A DNA stretch of 32,508 nt from an uncultured Altererythrobacter sp. (GCA_946886175.1 CAMPIA010000002.1:1-32508); one strand, 5' to 3'. Positions 8,325-17,275 are shown, counted from the first letter of the stretch. Program-made: numbers and translations. The notes: generated by a model from the letters alone, not told the origin.

Positions 8325-8552
8325 TCAGATCTTTCTGTTGCTGGAAGGCTTGCCGCGCCGCCGCCAGGCGATTGCGAACGCGAGAATGGGAAGCGAAAGA
8401 AGTAGCCAGGCGGCGAGATCGGGCGTGCCGTTGCCCGTCAGTCCGAGCACGAGCCCGGCGATGCTCGCCGCGAGCAGCGCCAGCGGCACTGCGAACACGG
8501 CCGCGAGGCTGCGGCGGGTGCGGCGGCGGTGCGGGAGCGCGAACGGCTTCAT
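8325..8552 (-). CDS. Small two-helix membrane protein of the iron operon
   Basis: A 75-residue protein with a basic N-terminus (PHRRRTRRS), a hydrophobic segment at about 16-37 (LAAVFAVPLALLAASIAGLVLGL), a short GNGTPD loop and a second segment at about 46-63 (AAWLLLSLPILAFAIAW), then a basic tail. Its ATG overlaps the PepSY gene stop (ATGA, 8549-8552), and its stop is one base from the receptor start, so it is translated as part of one unit. Position between an inner-membrane PepSY protein and a siderophore receptor suggests a helper in siderophore uptake or reduction; no family function is recognised. Confidence 0.8.
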   Translation of the reverse strand: MKPFALPHRRRTRRSLAAVFAVPLALLAASIAGLVLGLTGNGTPDLAAWLLLSLPILAFAIAWRRRGKPSSNRKI

Positions 8553-9715
8553 GCGAGCTGCCCTCCGGTACCGATGCCGCCGCCGCCGCGGATCTCGGCG
8601 ACCCGCCGCTCGACTTCACCGGGCGACCGCCGCCACCACAGCAGCACGCCGGTCCACAGCACCCAGATCGTCGCCAGCGTCAGCAGCGCCCAAACGACCT
8701 TCAGCGGCAGCCCGCCGTAATCGCCGAAGTGGAGCGGCTTCGACATCATCAGCGCCTGATTGAGCGCAGGCATCGCCCGCGCATCGACCAGTGCGCCGCT
8801 CTCGGCGTCGATCAGCGCGGGGGTGAGCAGGTGCTCGGTCAGCGGCCGGTCGCCCTGGAAGAACACGGCATAGTGCCGCCCGGTGCTCCAGTCGCCGCCG
8901 GGAAAGCCGATGAACTGCGGGTTGCGGCCGGGCAGCGCCGCCTTGGCTTGCGCCATCGCGGTGTCGAGCGAACCGTAGTCCGCCGGTGCGAGCGCTTCGG
9001 CGCCGCCGAACTCGGCGGTCATCGCGGCCAGCTCGCCCTCGCGCCAGCTGTTTACCAGCGGGTCGGCGAAGGCGTTGATCATCCCCGTGCCGCCCACCAC
9101 CAGCGCCCAGCCGAGCACCACGATCCCGCCGAGGTTGTGCTGGTCGAGCCGCCCGACGCGGCGGCTCCGCTCCAGCCGAAGCGTGCCGAACGCGAGCCGC
9201 CGCATGAACGGCGCGTAGAGCACCGTGCCGGAAACCAGCGCGACCACGAACAGCCCGCCCATTGCGCCCAGAAACCACATGCCCGGCTGGCCCAGAAACA
9301 TGTCGGTGTGGAGCTGGAGCAGGAATTCCATCACCCCGCCGCCCGGCGCGGGGCCGAGCGATTCGCCGGTCGCGCGGTCGAAGAACAGCAGCGTCATATC
9401 CTCGCCCGCCGCATCGGGCGTGGGGCCGGTGGTGACGGTCAGCAGCGGGCTTTCCTGGCTGAAGGCCATGAACAGCGGCACTTCGCCCGGCCGCTCGGCA
9501 AGCGCGGCGGCGAGCATGGTATCGAGCGGCACCCCGCTTTCGGCCGAGGGCGGGCCGGGCAGCGCGGTCTCGTAATCGACGCCCTCGAGCGCTTCGATCT
9601 CGTCGTGGAAGATCAGCGGAAGCCCGGTCACGCACAGCATGAGCAGGAACACCGTGGGCACGATGCCGCTCCACTTGTGGACCAGATACCAGGCGCGGAT
9701 CGTGCTGCGATGCAT
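8549..9715 (-). CDS. PepSY-associated transmembrane protein, probable siderophore-iron reductase
   Basis: The 388-residue inner-membrane protein has four predicted transmembrane segments (about 16-36, 146-168, 196-213 and 338-361) and two periplasmic regions, as in PepSY-TM proteins. Conserved membrane-edge histidines are visible: His13 (VHKWSG), His136 (LHTDMFLG), His193 (DQHNLGG) and His329 (LHFGDYGG). In the related FoxB of Pseudomonas, such histidines bind haem and the protein takes part in siderophore iron reduction; the same role here is inference supported by the neighbouring siderophore receptor. It is the first gene of the operon, 30 bases after a Fur box, and its stop overlaps the next start by four bases. 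No good Shine-Dalgarno sequence precedes the ATG. Confidence 0.88.
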   Translation of the reverse strand: MHRSTIRAWYLVHKWSGIVPTVFLLMLCVTGLPLIFHDEIEALEGVDYETALPGPPSAESGVPLDTMLAAALAERPGEVPLFMAFSQESPLLTVTTGPTPDAAGEDMTLLFFDRATGESLGPAPGGGVMEFLLQLHTDMFLGQPGMWFLGAMGGLFVVALVSGTVLYAPFMRRLAFGTLRLERSRRVGRLDQHNLGGIVVLGWALVVGGTGMINAFADPLVNSWREGELAAMTAEFGGAEALAPADYGSLDTAMAQAKAALPGRNPQFIGFPGGDWSTGRHYAVFFQGDRPLTEHLLTPALIDAESGALVDARAMPALNQALMMSKPLHFGDYGGLPLKVVWALLTLATIWVLWTGVLLWWRRSPGEVERRVAEIRGGGGIGTGGQLA

Positions 9716-9745
9716 GGCGCGCGCCTAGGCGGCGGCGCGCTGCGC

Positions 9746-9764
9746 GTCAATGATAATCAATTGC
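9746..9764 (-). promoter_or_regulatory. Fur box upstream of the siderophore uptake operon
   Basis: The 19 bases GTCAATGATAATCAATTGC match the classical Fur consensus (GATAATGATAATCATTATC) at 14 positions, including an unbroken AATGATAATCA core. It lies 30 bases upstream of the PepSY start and so would cover the promoter, giving repression when iron is plentiful. Confidence 0.7.
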
Positions 9765-9827
9765 AATAAGAGCGTGTCGTGGTGCGCGACCGGGATGCCG
9801 CCCGAGCGCGGCCAGAAGCCGCCCGTG

Positions 9828-9901
9828 TGCCCGTGAATATGGTGACCTGACTGAATTAAACCGTGCGGAAATCGATCCCGGCTTGGCCGGACTCACGGGC
9901 A
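9828..9901. repeat. 9-bp inverted repeat between rimO end and the iron operon
   Basis: TGCCCGTGA at 9828-9836 is matched exactly by TCACGGGCA at 9893-9901, 56 bases apart. It lies downstream of rimO and upstream of the Fur-box promoter region, so it could be part of a rimO transcription end or a binding site. There is no T-tract. The rest of 9716-9945 holds only the Fur box. Confidence 0.35.
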
Positions 9902-9945
9902 GCGAGCCGGGGCTTCCCTTAGACCGCTCGATCGCAGGGCATCGC

Positions 9946-11322
9946 TCAGGCCGGCGCGCCGTAAAGATCGTGCGCGTCCGCATCTTCGATCACCGCATCG
10001 ACGATGTCGCCGGGACGCAGTGTCTCGGGCACGTTGCGGAGGAAGACCTGGCCGTCGATTTCGGGGGCGTCGGCCTGGCTGCGGGCGGTGGCGCCCACGT
10101 CGCCGTCTTCGTCGGGTTCGCCGACTTCGTCGACGATCACCGGCAGCGTGCGGCCGACCTTGGCGGTGAGCTTGGCCGCGCTGATCCGCTCGGTGACTTC
10201 CATCAGCCGGGCGTAGCGTTCTTCCTTGACCGCCTCGGGCACCGGATCGGGCAGGGTGTTCGCCGCGGCGCCTTCGACCGGCTCGAACCGGAACGCGCCG
10301 ACGCGGTCGAGCTGCGCTTCCTCGAGCCAGTCGAGCAGGTAGGCGAAGTCGTCCTCGGTCTCTCCGGGGAAGCCGACCACGAAGCTCGAGCGGATGGTAA
10401 GGTCGGGGGCGATGGCGCGCCATTGCTTGATGCGCTCGAGCACCTTGGCCTCGTTCGCCGGGCGCTTCATCGCCTTCAGCACCTTCGGACTGGCGTGCTG
10501 GAACGGGATGTCGAGGTAGGGCGTCAGCAGCCCCTCGGCCATCAGGGGGATCACCGCATCGACGTGCGGGTAGGGATAGACGTAGTGCAGGCGGACCCAC
10601 GGCACCTGGCCCTCCGGTGTCCGCAAATGCCCGAGCTCGCGGGCGAGATCGGTCATATGCGCCCGCACCTCGCGCCCGTGCCAGGTGCGGCTCTCGTGCC
10701 GGGTATCGACGCCGTAGGCGCTGGTGTCCTGGCTGATGACCAGCAGCTCGCGCGTGCCCGCGGCGACCAGCTTCTCGGCCTCGCGCAGCACCGCGTCCAC
10801 CCGGCGGCTGGCGAGCTTCCCGCGCAATTGCGGGATGATGCAGAAGGCGCAGGAGTGATTGCAGCCCTCCGAAATCTTGAGATAGCTGTAGTGGCGGGGT
10901 GTAAGTTTGATGTCGGGCTGCGGAATCAGATCGACGAACGGGCCCTGGGATGGCGGCGCGGCCTTGTGCACCGCTTCGACCACGGCCTCGTACTGATGCG
11001 CGCCGGTCACCGCGAGGACCGCGGGGTGCGCGGCGCGAATCGCGTCGGCCTCCTCGCCCATGCAGCCAGTCACGATTACGCGGCCGTTCTCGGCGATCGC
11101 CTCGCCGATTGCGGCCAGGCTTTCCTCCTTCGCACTGTCGAGGAAGCCGCAGGTGTTGACCAGCACCACGTCGGCCCCGGCGTAGTCGGGGCTCATCGCG
11201 TAGCCGTCTGCGCGCAGCCGCGTGAGGATGCGCTCGCTATCGACGAGCGCCTTGGGACAGCCGAGGCTGACCATTCCGACTTTCTTCCGGTCGGGGATCA
11301 TGGTGGTGGCGGTGGCGGACAT
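9946..11322 (-). CDS. rimO: Ribosomal protein S12 methylthiotransferase RimO
   Basis: Radical-SAM enzyme that adds a methylthio group to the conserved Asp of ribosomal protein S12 (Asp89 in E. coli numbering). The 458-residue product shows the N-terminal UPF0004 cysteines Cys22 ([12 protein letters not shown]), Cys58 (VNTCGF) and Cys87 (VTGCMGE) for one iron-sulfur cluster, the CNHSCAFC motif (Cys154, 158, 161) for the SAM cluster with the RimO-type continuation IIPQLRG, and a C-terminal TRAM domain. [12 protein letters not shown] separates it from MiaB. A second ATG at 11301 has no ribosome binding site, so 11322 is kept. It stands alone, divergent from the DUF1761-type gene with 70 bases between. 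Confidence 0.95.
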   Translation of the reverse strand: MSATATTMIPDRKKVGMVSLGCPKALVDSERILTRLRADGYAMSPDYAGADVVLVNTCGFLDSAKEESLAAIGEAIAENGRVIVTGCMGEEADAIRAAHPAVLAVTGAHQYEAVVEAVHKAAPPSQGPFVDLIPQPDIKLTPRHYSYLKISEGCNHSCAFCIIPQLRGKLASRRVDAVLREAEKLVAAGTRELLVISQDTSAYGVDTRHESRTWHGREVRAHMTDLARELGHLRTPEGQVPWVRLHYVYPYPHVDAVIPLMAEGLLTPYLDIPFQHASPKVLKAMKRPANEAKVLERIKQWRAIAPDLTIRSSFVVGFPGETEDDFAYLLDWLEEAQLDRVGAFRFEPVEGAAANTLPDPVPEAVKEERYARLMEVTERISAAKLTAKVGRTLPVIVDEVGEPDEDGDVGATARSQADAPEIDGQVFLRNVPETLRPGDIVDAVIEDADAHDLYGAPA

Positions 11323-11392
11323 TGCGCGGCGCGCCCTACACCTGCGGCGCGGTTTGCGCTACCATATACCGCAAGCAGAGGAGAACGCTCCC

Positions 11393-11800
11393 GTGGGTCC
11401 GGTCAACTGGGTTGCAGTCGTGGTCGCCGCGCTGGCGGCTGGTCTGCTCGCATTCGTGTGGTTCGGCCCGGTGTTCGGCCGGGCGAAAGCGCGCCGGGTG
11501 GCGCCGGGCAAGATCGCGGTCCGCCGCCGCCCCGAAGTCGTCGCCGCGATCACCGGCGCACTTCTCCTCCTCACCGCGGCGATGCTCGGGCATATGTTCG
11601 CGCGTGTGGGTGAGGCGACGCTGGCGATGAAGCCGTGGCTCTATTTCATGATGTCGGGCGGGCTCGCGCTCGCGTTCGTGATCCCCGCATTGTGGATCAG
11701 CTTCAGCCATATCCGCGTGCCGACGCGGGTGGCGATGATCGACGCGGGCTACTGGCTCGCCGCTTACCTCGCGATGGGCGGGGTGTTCTGGCTGCTGTAG
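11393..11800 (+). CDS. DUF1761-type four-helix membrane protein
   Basis: A 135-residue integral membrane protein starting at GTG 11393. The start is fixed by a strong AGAGGAGAA ribosome binding site about 9 bases upstream. The N-terminus (VNWVAVVVAALAAGLLAFVWFGPVFGRA) is typical of DUF1761 proteins, including the W-(x)-F-GP-F turn after helix 1. Three more hydrophobic segments follow at about 51-66, 77-97 and 112-134. Function is unknown for the family. It diverges from rimO and converges on the K+-channel gene, whose stop is 18 bases away. No other plausible in-frame ATG gives a full first helix. Confidence 0.75.
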   Translation: MGPVNWVAVVVAALAAGLLAFVWFGPVFGRAKARRVAPGKIAVRRRPEVVAAITGALLLLTAAMLGHMFARVGEATLAMKPWLYFMMSGGLALAFVIPALWISFSHIRVPTRVAMIDAGYWLAAYLAMGGVFWLL

Positions 11801-11818
11801 AATCGCTTCGGCGAGGTC

Positions 11819-12907
11819 TCAGGCCTTCTTCGGCTGGGCGGCTTCGTTTTCGGTGGTCGGCACGATCTCGACCACCACGTCGCCGGCCTGGAGCGCGCCC
11901 GCGCCGTCTTCCCAGAAGCCGATCGGGGCGCTGTCGCGATAGATTCGCAGACCCTTGCCGCCGGTGGCGAGATCGCTCAGCGGCTTGCCGATCTCCTCGG
12001 GGTGAACCGGCCGCTCGACCAGGTGGACCCGCCCGGTGACCGACGCGAGATCGTCGATATAGTCGGAGATATGGGTGCCTTGCGCGCTGCCCGCGAGCAG
12101 CAGGCCCGTGAAGCGCACCGGGTTGATCACGTTGTCGGCGCCGGCCTGCCGGGCGAGCAGTTCATTATCCGCCGCGCGCACCACTACGCTGATCGGCACG
12201 TCGGGCGCCAGGTGGCGCACGGTCAGTACGATCAGGATCGAGGCGTCGTCGCGCCCGGCGGATACCAGCACGGTGCACGCTTCGGCGATGCGCACCGCCA
12301 TCAGGCTGTCGTCGCGCGTCGCGTCGGCCGCCATGACGTTGCAACCGAGCGATTCGGCCGCGGCCAGCCGCTCTTCGCGCGTGTCCATCACCACGATGTG
12401 CCGCGGATCGGTCCCACGCTCGATCAGTTCGACCACGGCCTCCGATCCCGAGACGCCGAAACCGAGGACCACGACGTGGCCCGAGAGCTTTTCCTGGATG
12501 CGGGCCATGCGCCATTTCTCCCAGCTGCGCCTGATGATGAAATCGTATGCCGCGCCGACGAAGATGAAGATCACGGCGAAGCGGATGGGGGTCACGATCA
12601 CCGCCTCGACCAGCCGCGCGCGGTCGCTGATCGGAGCAATGTCGCCGAAGCCGGTGGTGGTGATCGAGATCATGGTGAAATAGACGACGTCGAGGAAGCT
12701 GACTTCGCCGTCGAGATTGTCGACCAGCCCCTCGCGGTCCCACCAGTGGATCATCACCACCATGAACACGAGCCCCAGCGCGGCGCCGACGCGAATGCCG
12801 AGATCGGCCCAGACCGGAACCTTGAGCGCGCGCCGCAGCGGCTTGAAGCGGGAGCCACCGCGCTGGCGCGGGCGCCGCCGCCTGGCAAACGGATGTGTTT
12901 CCTTCAT
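11819..12907 (-). CDS. Two-helix potassium channel with TrkA-N/RCK domain
   Basis: The 362-residue protein has a basic cytoplasmic N-terminus, a first transmembrane helix (about 36-55), a pore loop with selectivity filter T85-G86-F87-G88-D89 (SITTTGFGDI), a second helix (about 101-121) and a cytoplasmic RCK/TrkA-N domain beginning GHVVVLGFGVSGSE (a Rossmann nucleotide-binding glycine motif), ending with a TrkA-C-like part (about 280-350). This is the MthK/Kch-type layout of ligand-gated K+ channels. The filter has TTGFGD rather than TVGYGD, a variant compatible with K+ selectivity. Its ATG overlaps the stop of the NlpD-like gene (ATGA, 12904-12907), so it is translated with cell-wall gene partners. 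Confidence 0.9.
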   Translation of the reverse strand: MKETHPFARRRRPRQRGGSRFKPLRRALKVPVWADLGIRVGAALGLVFMVVMIHWWDREGLVDNLDGEVSFLDVVYFTMISITTTGFGDIAPISDRARLVEAVIVTPIRFAVIFIFVGAAYDFIIRRSWEKWRMARIQEKLSGHVVVLGFGVSGSEAVVELIERGTDPRHIVVMDTREERLAAAESLGCNVMAADATRDDSLMAVRIAEACTVLVSAGRDDASILIVLTVRHLAPDVPISVVVRAADNELLARQAGADNVINPVRFTGLLLAGSAQGTHISDYIDDLASVTGRVHLVERPVHPEEIGKPLSDLATGGKGLRIYRDSAPIGFWEDGAGALQAGDVVVEIVPTTENEAAQPKKA

Positions 12908-13668
12908 CGCTCGCCGCGCCCGGGCAGCTTGCTTTCGGGATCGACGTCGCGCCCGTCCTTGCGGATCTCGAAGTGCAGCTCGGTGCGGGTCGCCACGCCG
13001 GCGTCGCCGGTCAGTCCGACGCGTTCGCCGGCTTTTACGATATCGCCCTTCCGCACCGTGATTTTCGCGAGGTGGCCGTAGGATGTCTGCCAGCCGTTGC
13101 CGTGGTCGATCAGTACCTGGCGGCCGAAACGCGTCGCTTCTTCGCCCGCGAACACCACCGTGCCGCTCGCCGCGGCGCGGACCATTTCGAGCGGGTTTGC
13201 GGCTATGTCGATCCCGTCGTGGCTATCCGAAAAGCCGAGCAGCACGGCGCCGTCGTGCGGCCAGCGAAAATAGGGCTCGTCGCGCAGCGCGGGCGTTGGG
13301 GGCGGGGCGGTGGCGACCGCCGGGACGATCAGCCGCTGTCCCACCTTGACGGTGTGCGGCGGCTCTAGCCCGTTGGCGATCGCGAGTTGCGCGAACGGCA
13401 CGCCGTAACGCCGGGCGATCGCATAGCCGGTCTCGCCCGTCTTGACCGTGTGACTGCGCTGGCGCGGGATTACCAGCCGCTGCCCGGCTTGCACCTCGTA
13501 GGGTTCGGCAAGGCCATTCGCAGCCGCGATGACCGCGGCGGGGACGCTAGCGCGGTTGGCGATGCCGCCCAGTGTCTCGCCCTCGGCCACCACGTGCTCG
13601 GTCTCGGTCGCGGGATCGGCGGCGGCGATCAGCAGCAGAGAGAGCGCGAGCAGGCCCAGGCGTTTCAT
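12904..13668 (-). CDS. NlpD-like LysM / M23-family peptidoglycan protein
   Basis: The 254-residue envelope protein has an N-terminal signal peptide (1-17, no lipobox Cys), two LysM peptidoglycan-binding repeats (about 25-68 and 73-115), a proline-rich linker and an M23 (LytM) domain (about 133-245). Metal ligands of active LytM enzymes are present: His150 and Asp154 (SHDGIDIA) and His232 (ELHFEIR), and His199 (YGHL); the first His of the usual HxH is Glu230. It may therefore be a weak hydrolase or, like E. coli NlpD, an activator of amidases. Position after surE matches the surE-nlpD gene pair known in proteobacteria. Both ends overlap neighbours by four bases (ATGA). Confidence 0.88.
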   Translation of the reverse strand: MKRLGLLALSLLLIAAADPATETEHVVAEGETLGGIANRASVPAAVIAAANGLAEPYEVQAGQRLVIPRQRSHTVKTGETGYAIARRYGVPFAQLAIANGLEPPHTVKVGQRLIVPAVATAPPPTPALRDEPYFRWPHDGAVLLGFSDSHDGIDIAANPLEMVRAAASGTVVFAGEEATRFGRQVLIDHGNGWQTSYGHLAKITVRKGDIVKAGERVGLTGDAGVATRTELHFEIRKDGRDVDPESKLPGRGER

Positions 13669-14429
13669 CCGCCGTAGCGCTCGCCGAGCTCGCCGAGCGA
13701 AGCGTGATGCGTGAGATCGAGCTGGAGCGGCGTCACCGACACATAGCCCTCGTCGATCGCCTCCAGATCGGTGCCGTGATCGAGCGTGTGCTCGATCGCC
13801 TCGAGCCCGAACCAGTAATACTTGTAGCCGCGCGGGTCACGCCCCTCGACCACGGTGCCGCGCGAATAGTCGTGGAAACCCTGTCGCACGACGCGGATGC
13901 CTTTCACCTGTTCGGGCGGCAGCGCGGGGAAGTTGACGTTGACCAGCGTGCGTTTGGGCAGCGGCGCATCGAGCAGCGGCGCTAGCACTTTCGCGCCCCA
14001 TTCGCGCGCGGCGCCGAACGGCACCTCGTCGCCCATGCCCTCGCGCGCATAGACCTGGCTGAGCGCGATCGAGCGCACCCCCGCCAGCGCGCCCTCGATC
14101 GCGGCCGAGACGGTGCCCGAATAGGTGATGTCGTCGGCAAGGTTGGCGCCGCGGTTCACGCCCGACAGGATCACGTCGGGCGCGCCGTCCATCGCCTTGC
14201 GCAGCCCCATCGTCACCGCGTCGGTCGGGGTGCCGGTGACCGAGAAGCGCCGCTCGTCGTGCTTGCGCATGCGCACCGGGCGGGTGAGGGTGAGCGAATG
14301 GCCGGTGCCCGACTGTTCCTCGCTCGGGGCGCAGATCCAGATATCGTCGGAGAACTCGCGCGCGATTTCCTCGAGCACCTTGAGGCCGGGAGCGTGGATG
14401 CCGTCATCGTTGGTGAGGAGGATGCGCAT
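13665..14429 (-). CDS. surE: 5'/3'-nucleotidase SurE
   Basis: The 254-residue cytosolic, metal-dependent phosphatase acts on nucleoside monophosphates and is linked to stationary-phase survival. The start MRILLTNDDGIHAPG holds the metal-binding Asp8-Asp9 pair, followed by APSEEQSGTGHSLT and SGVNRGANLADDITYSGTVSAAIEG, the usual SurE signatures. Length is normal for the family. It is the second gene of the serS-surE-nlpD-channel series. The stop overlaps the ATG of the NlpD-like gene. It is separated from serS by 111 bases that hold two palindromes, so it may depend partly on read-through. Confidence 0.95.
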   Translation of the reverse strand: MRILLTNDDGIHAPGLKVLEEIAREFSDDIWICAPSEEQSGTGHSLTLTRPVRMRKHDERRFSVTGTPTDAVTMGLRKAMDGAPDVILSGVNRGANLADDITYSGTVSAAIEGALAGVRSIALSQVYAREGMGDEVPFGAAREWGAKVLAPLLDAPLPKRTLVNVNFPALPPEQVKGIRVVRQGFHDYSRGTVVEGRDPRGYKYYWFGLEAIEHTLDHGTDLEAIDEGYVSVTPLQLDLTHHASLGELGERYGG

Positions 14430-14452
14430 GGTTCTCGCTTGTCTGGTCTGTC

Positions 14453-14534
14453 ACCCCGAACTCGGTTCGGGGTCCATTTCGCCTGCTGATCCGCCGTCTG
14501 TGAGGCAGGATGGATGCTGAAACAAGTTCAGCAT
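14453..14534. repeat. Two palindromes between serS and surE
   Basis: Two hairpins fill this gap: 14453-14473 (stem ACCCCGAAC/GTTCGGGGT, loop TCG) and 14514-14534 (stem ATGCTGAA/TTCAGCAT, loop ACAAG). Read on the minus strand the second is the CATGCTGAACTTGTTTCAGCATC motif that recurs between genes in sphingomonads (from memory). The hairpin begins 7 bases after the serS stop and may attenuate transcription into surE. Confidence 0.7.
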
Positions 14535-14540
14535 GACGGT

Positions 14541-15815
14541 TCAGGGTTCGAGCCGTGCGATCCCGCCCATCCACGGCCGCAGCGCCTCGGGCACGTCCAC
14601 CGAGCCATCTTCCTGTTGATAGGTCTCCAGCACCGCCACCAGCGTGCGCCCGACCGCGAGGCCCGAGCCGTTGAGGGTGTGGACGAACTCGGTCTTCTTC
14701 GAACCTTCCGGCCTGTAGCGCGCGTTCATCCGCCGCGCCTGATAGTCGCCGCAGTTGGAGCAAGAGCTGATTTCGCGCCATGCGCCCTGGCCGGGCAGCC
14801 AGACTTCCAGATCGTAGGTCTTGCGTGCGGTCGCGCCCATGTCACCCGCGCAGAGCAGCATCTTGCGATAGGGCAGGCCAAGTGCCCGCAGCACGCCCTC
14901 GGCGCATTCGGTCATCCGCTCGTGCTCGGCCTCGCTCTCCTCGGGCCGCACGACGCTGACCATCTCGACTTTCTCGAACTGATGCTGGCGGATGAAGCCA
15001 CGCGTGTCCTTGCCCGCCGCGCCCGCCTCGGAGCGGAAGCAGGGGGTGAGCGCGGTCATGCGGATCGGGAACTCGCCCTCATCGATGATCTGCTCGCGCA
15101 CGGCATTTGTGAGCGAAACCTCCGCGGTCGGGATCAGCCAGCGCCCGTCGGTGGTCTGGAAATTGTCCTCGGCGAACTTGGGCAACTGGCCGGTGCCGAA
15201 CAGCGATTCCTCGCGCACCATCAGCGGCGGGGCGCATTCGGTGTAGCCGTTCTCGCCGGTCTGGCGGTCGAGCATGAACTGGCCGAGTGCGCGGTGGAGC
15301 CGTGCCATCTGGCCGCGCAGAAAGGTGAAGCGCGCGCCGGCGATGCTCGCGCCGGTCTCGAAATCCATGCCGAGCGCCGGGCCGAGATCGGCGTGCTCTC
15401 TGGGCTCGAAGGCGAATTCGCGCCGCTCGCCCCATTGCGCGATCTCGACGTTGCCGCTTTCGTCCTCGCCGGGCGGCACGTCGTCGGCGGGCAGGTTGGG
15501 CAGCCGCGCGAGCGCATCGTTCAACTCGGCGGCGAGCGTGCGGTCCTGATCCTCGAGCGCGGGAAGCGTCTGTTTCACCTCGGCGACTTCGGCCTTGAGC
15601 GCCTCGGCGCGGTCCTTGTCGCCCTGCGCCATCGCCTGGCCGATCGCCTTCGATGCGTCGTTGCGGCGGCCCTGCGCCTCCTGCATCCGCGTCGTCACCT
15701 CGCGGCGCTTGGCATCGAGCGCGATCAGGCGTTCGGCGGCCGGTGCGACACCCCGTTTCGCGAGGGCGGCGTCGAAGGCTTGCGGATCGTCGCGGATCAG
15801 GCGGATGTCGTGCAT
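14541..15815 (-). CDS. serS: Seryl-tRNA synthetase
   Basis: The class II aminoacyl-tRNA synthetase that charges tRNA-Ser. The 424-residue product has the N-terminal tRNA-binding coiled-coil arm (about 25-110), motif 2 [17 protein letters not shown] with the following [11 protein letters not shown], the serine-binding TAEV region ([10 protein letters not shown]) and motif 3 ([13 protein letters not shown]). The segment [20 protein letters not shown] is typical for bacterial SerRS. Length is normal. It is first in a minus-strand series leading to surE, and diverges from the sulfotransferase gene with 132 bases between. No distinct promoter is visible to me in that gap. Confidence 0.96.
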   Translation of the reverse strand: MHDIRLIRDDPQAFDAALAKRGVAPAAERLIALDAKRREVTTRMQEAQGRRNDASKAIGQAMAQGDKDRAEALKAEVAEVKQTLPALEDQDRTLAAELNDALARLPNLPADDVPPGEDESGNVEIAQWGERREFAFEPREHADLGPALGMDFETGASIAGARFTFLRGQMARLHRALGQFMLDRQTGENGYTECAPPLMVREESLFGTGQLPKFAEDNFQTTDGRWLIPTAEVSLTNAVREQIIDEGEFPIRMTALTPCFRSEAGAAGKDTRGFIRQHQFEKVEMVSVVRPEESEAEHERMTECAEGVLRALGLPYRKMLLCAGDMGATARKTYDLEVWLPGQGAWREISSCSNCGDYQARRMNARYRPEGSKKTEFVHTLNGSGLAVGRTLVAVLETYQQEDGSVDVPEALRPWMGGIARLEP

Positions 15816-15947
15816 GGGCGCGGCCTATGCCCCAGTGAAGCTGGCATTTCCAGCGGCTTCAGGAATGCGAAAGGGGTGGTGAGGGTAGACAGGCGGCGGA
15901 TCGATTGGCAGCGCGCCCCGCAAGCCAAGTCCAGCCAAGGCAGAAGA

Positions 15948-17258
15948 ATGCGCCAACACGCCCTCCGGCCGCCGCGGCGGACACCCTTTATCGACGTGCT
16001 CGACACCGCGATCCGCGGTGGCCGCCGGATCGGCGCGATCGCCCCGGCGCGGCTCGAGAAAGATCAGCTGCTCGATCGGGCCGCCGCGGCGACCGGCCTC
16101 GACGACTTCGGCGACCGTTGGTTCGAAGCACCGATGGACGTGCTGCTCGACGCCGTTCGCACCGAGGCGCGGCTCAACGCGGCGGGCGACTGGTCGGCCG
16201 CCCAGCAGTTCCATCACGTGCTGCGCGACCGGCTGTGGGCGCAGATGTGGTTCAGGCGGCACCCCGAAATCCTCGCCCGCCCGATGCCGCGCCCGGTGGT
16301 GATCGTGGGCCCGATGCGCTCGGGCACAACGCGCATGCACCGTCTGCTCGCGAGCGACCGGCGCTTCAGCCACATGCGCAGTTTCGAGACGATCAGCCCG
16401 GTGCCGCGGCCCGATTTCGAAGAAGTGCTGGCGGGCGAAACGGATGATTTTCGCCCTGTGCTCGCGGCGCGGATCATGAAAGTCGCACGGCTCGCCAACC
16501 CGCGCACGCTCTCGATCCACCCGACCGGGCCCTACGAGCCCGAGGAAGAACTCGGCCTGCTGGTCGCGAGCATGTGGGGCATGAAGCACGAGGCGCAGTG
16601 GCACGTGCCAAGCTATGGCCGTTGGTGCGAGAGCGAGAGCGCCACGCCCGCCTATCGCCACATGGCCGATCTGCTGCGGCTGGTCGGCTGGTCGCAGCAG
16701 GTCTCCAGCATCCGTCCGTGGATTCTCAAGACCCCGCAGCACATGCTCGACCTGCCCGCATTGCTCGAGGTGTTTCCCGACGCGCGGCTGATCTTCACCC
16801 ATCGCGATCCGCTCAAGGTAGTCGGCAGCGCGACCTCGCTCGCGTGGAACCAGACGATCATCTATTCCGACCACGTCGATCCGCAGCGCATGGGCCAGGA
16901 ATGGCTGGGCAAGACCGCGCTCCAGGTCGAGCGGATGCGCGCCGCGCGCGAGGCCATCCCCCCCGAACGGATGATCGACGTCCAGTACGAGGATATGGAG
17001 CGAGACTGGTGCGGGACGATGGAGCGCGTCTACCGCTTCCTCGAACTCGACATGGCGCCCGCGCTGCCCGGGATGGAAAACTACATGCGCCGCGCGAGCG
17101 CGCTCAAGCGCAAGCCCCACGCCTACAGCCTGGAAGAATTCGGACTGTCCGAAGGCGAGGTGCTCGACCGGCTCGGCGACTATGTGCGGGCGTTCGATGT
17201 CCCGATCGAGGGGGAGCAGGACACGGCCGTGCCACGCCGCAGCCAACAAGCGTCCTGA
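15948..17258 (+). CDS. Sulfotransferase family protein (PAPS-dependent)
   Basis: The 436-residue cytosolic protein carries the two PAPS-binding signatures of the sulfotransferase family: the 5'-phosphosulfate loop IVGPMRSGTTRMHRLL (about 119-134) and the 3'-phosphate motif FTHRDPLKVVGSATS with Arg286 and Ser294. The family moves sulfate from PAPS to hydroxyl or amine acceptors; the acceptor here is unknown. An AAGG-containing site precedes ATG 15948. The gene runs towards the large TonB-dependent receptor, with a bidirectional-type hairpin at 17276-17301 between them. In sphingomonads, sulfotransferases of this type are often encoded beside TonB-dependent receptors (from memory), suggesting a shared substrate, but no acceptor can be named. 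Confidence 0.88.
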   Translation: MRQHALRPPRRTPFIDVLDTAIRGGRRIGAIAPARLEKDQLLDRAAAATGLDDFGDRWFEAPMDVLLDAVRTEARLNAAGDWSAAQQFHHVLRDRLWAQMWFRRHPEILARPMPRPVVIVGPMRSGTTRMHRLLASDRRFSHMRSFETISPVPRPDFEEVLAGETDDFRPVLAARIMKVARLANPRTLSIHPTGPYEPEEELGLLVASMWGMKHEAQWHVPSYGRWCESESATPAYRHMADLLRLVGWSQQVSSIRPWILKTPQHMLDLPALLEVFPDARLIFTHRDPLKVVGSATSLAWNQTIIYSDHVDPQRMGQEWLGKTALQVERMRAAREAIPPERMIDVQYEDMERDWCGTMERVYRFLELDMAPALPGMENYMRRASALKRKPHAYSLEEFGLSEGEVLDRLGDYVRAFDVPIEGEQDTAVPRRSQQAS

Positions 17259-17275
17259 TCCGTTTGCGACGCGAA

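Noticed and set aside
14514..15947. Open plus-strand extension before the sulfotransferase
   Set aside because: It is the antisense shadow of serS; the sulfotransferase has its own ATG and ribosome binding site at 15948.
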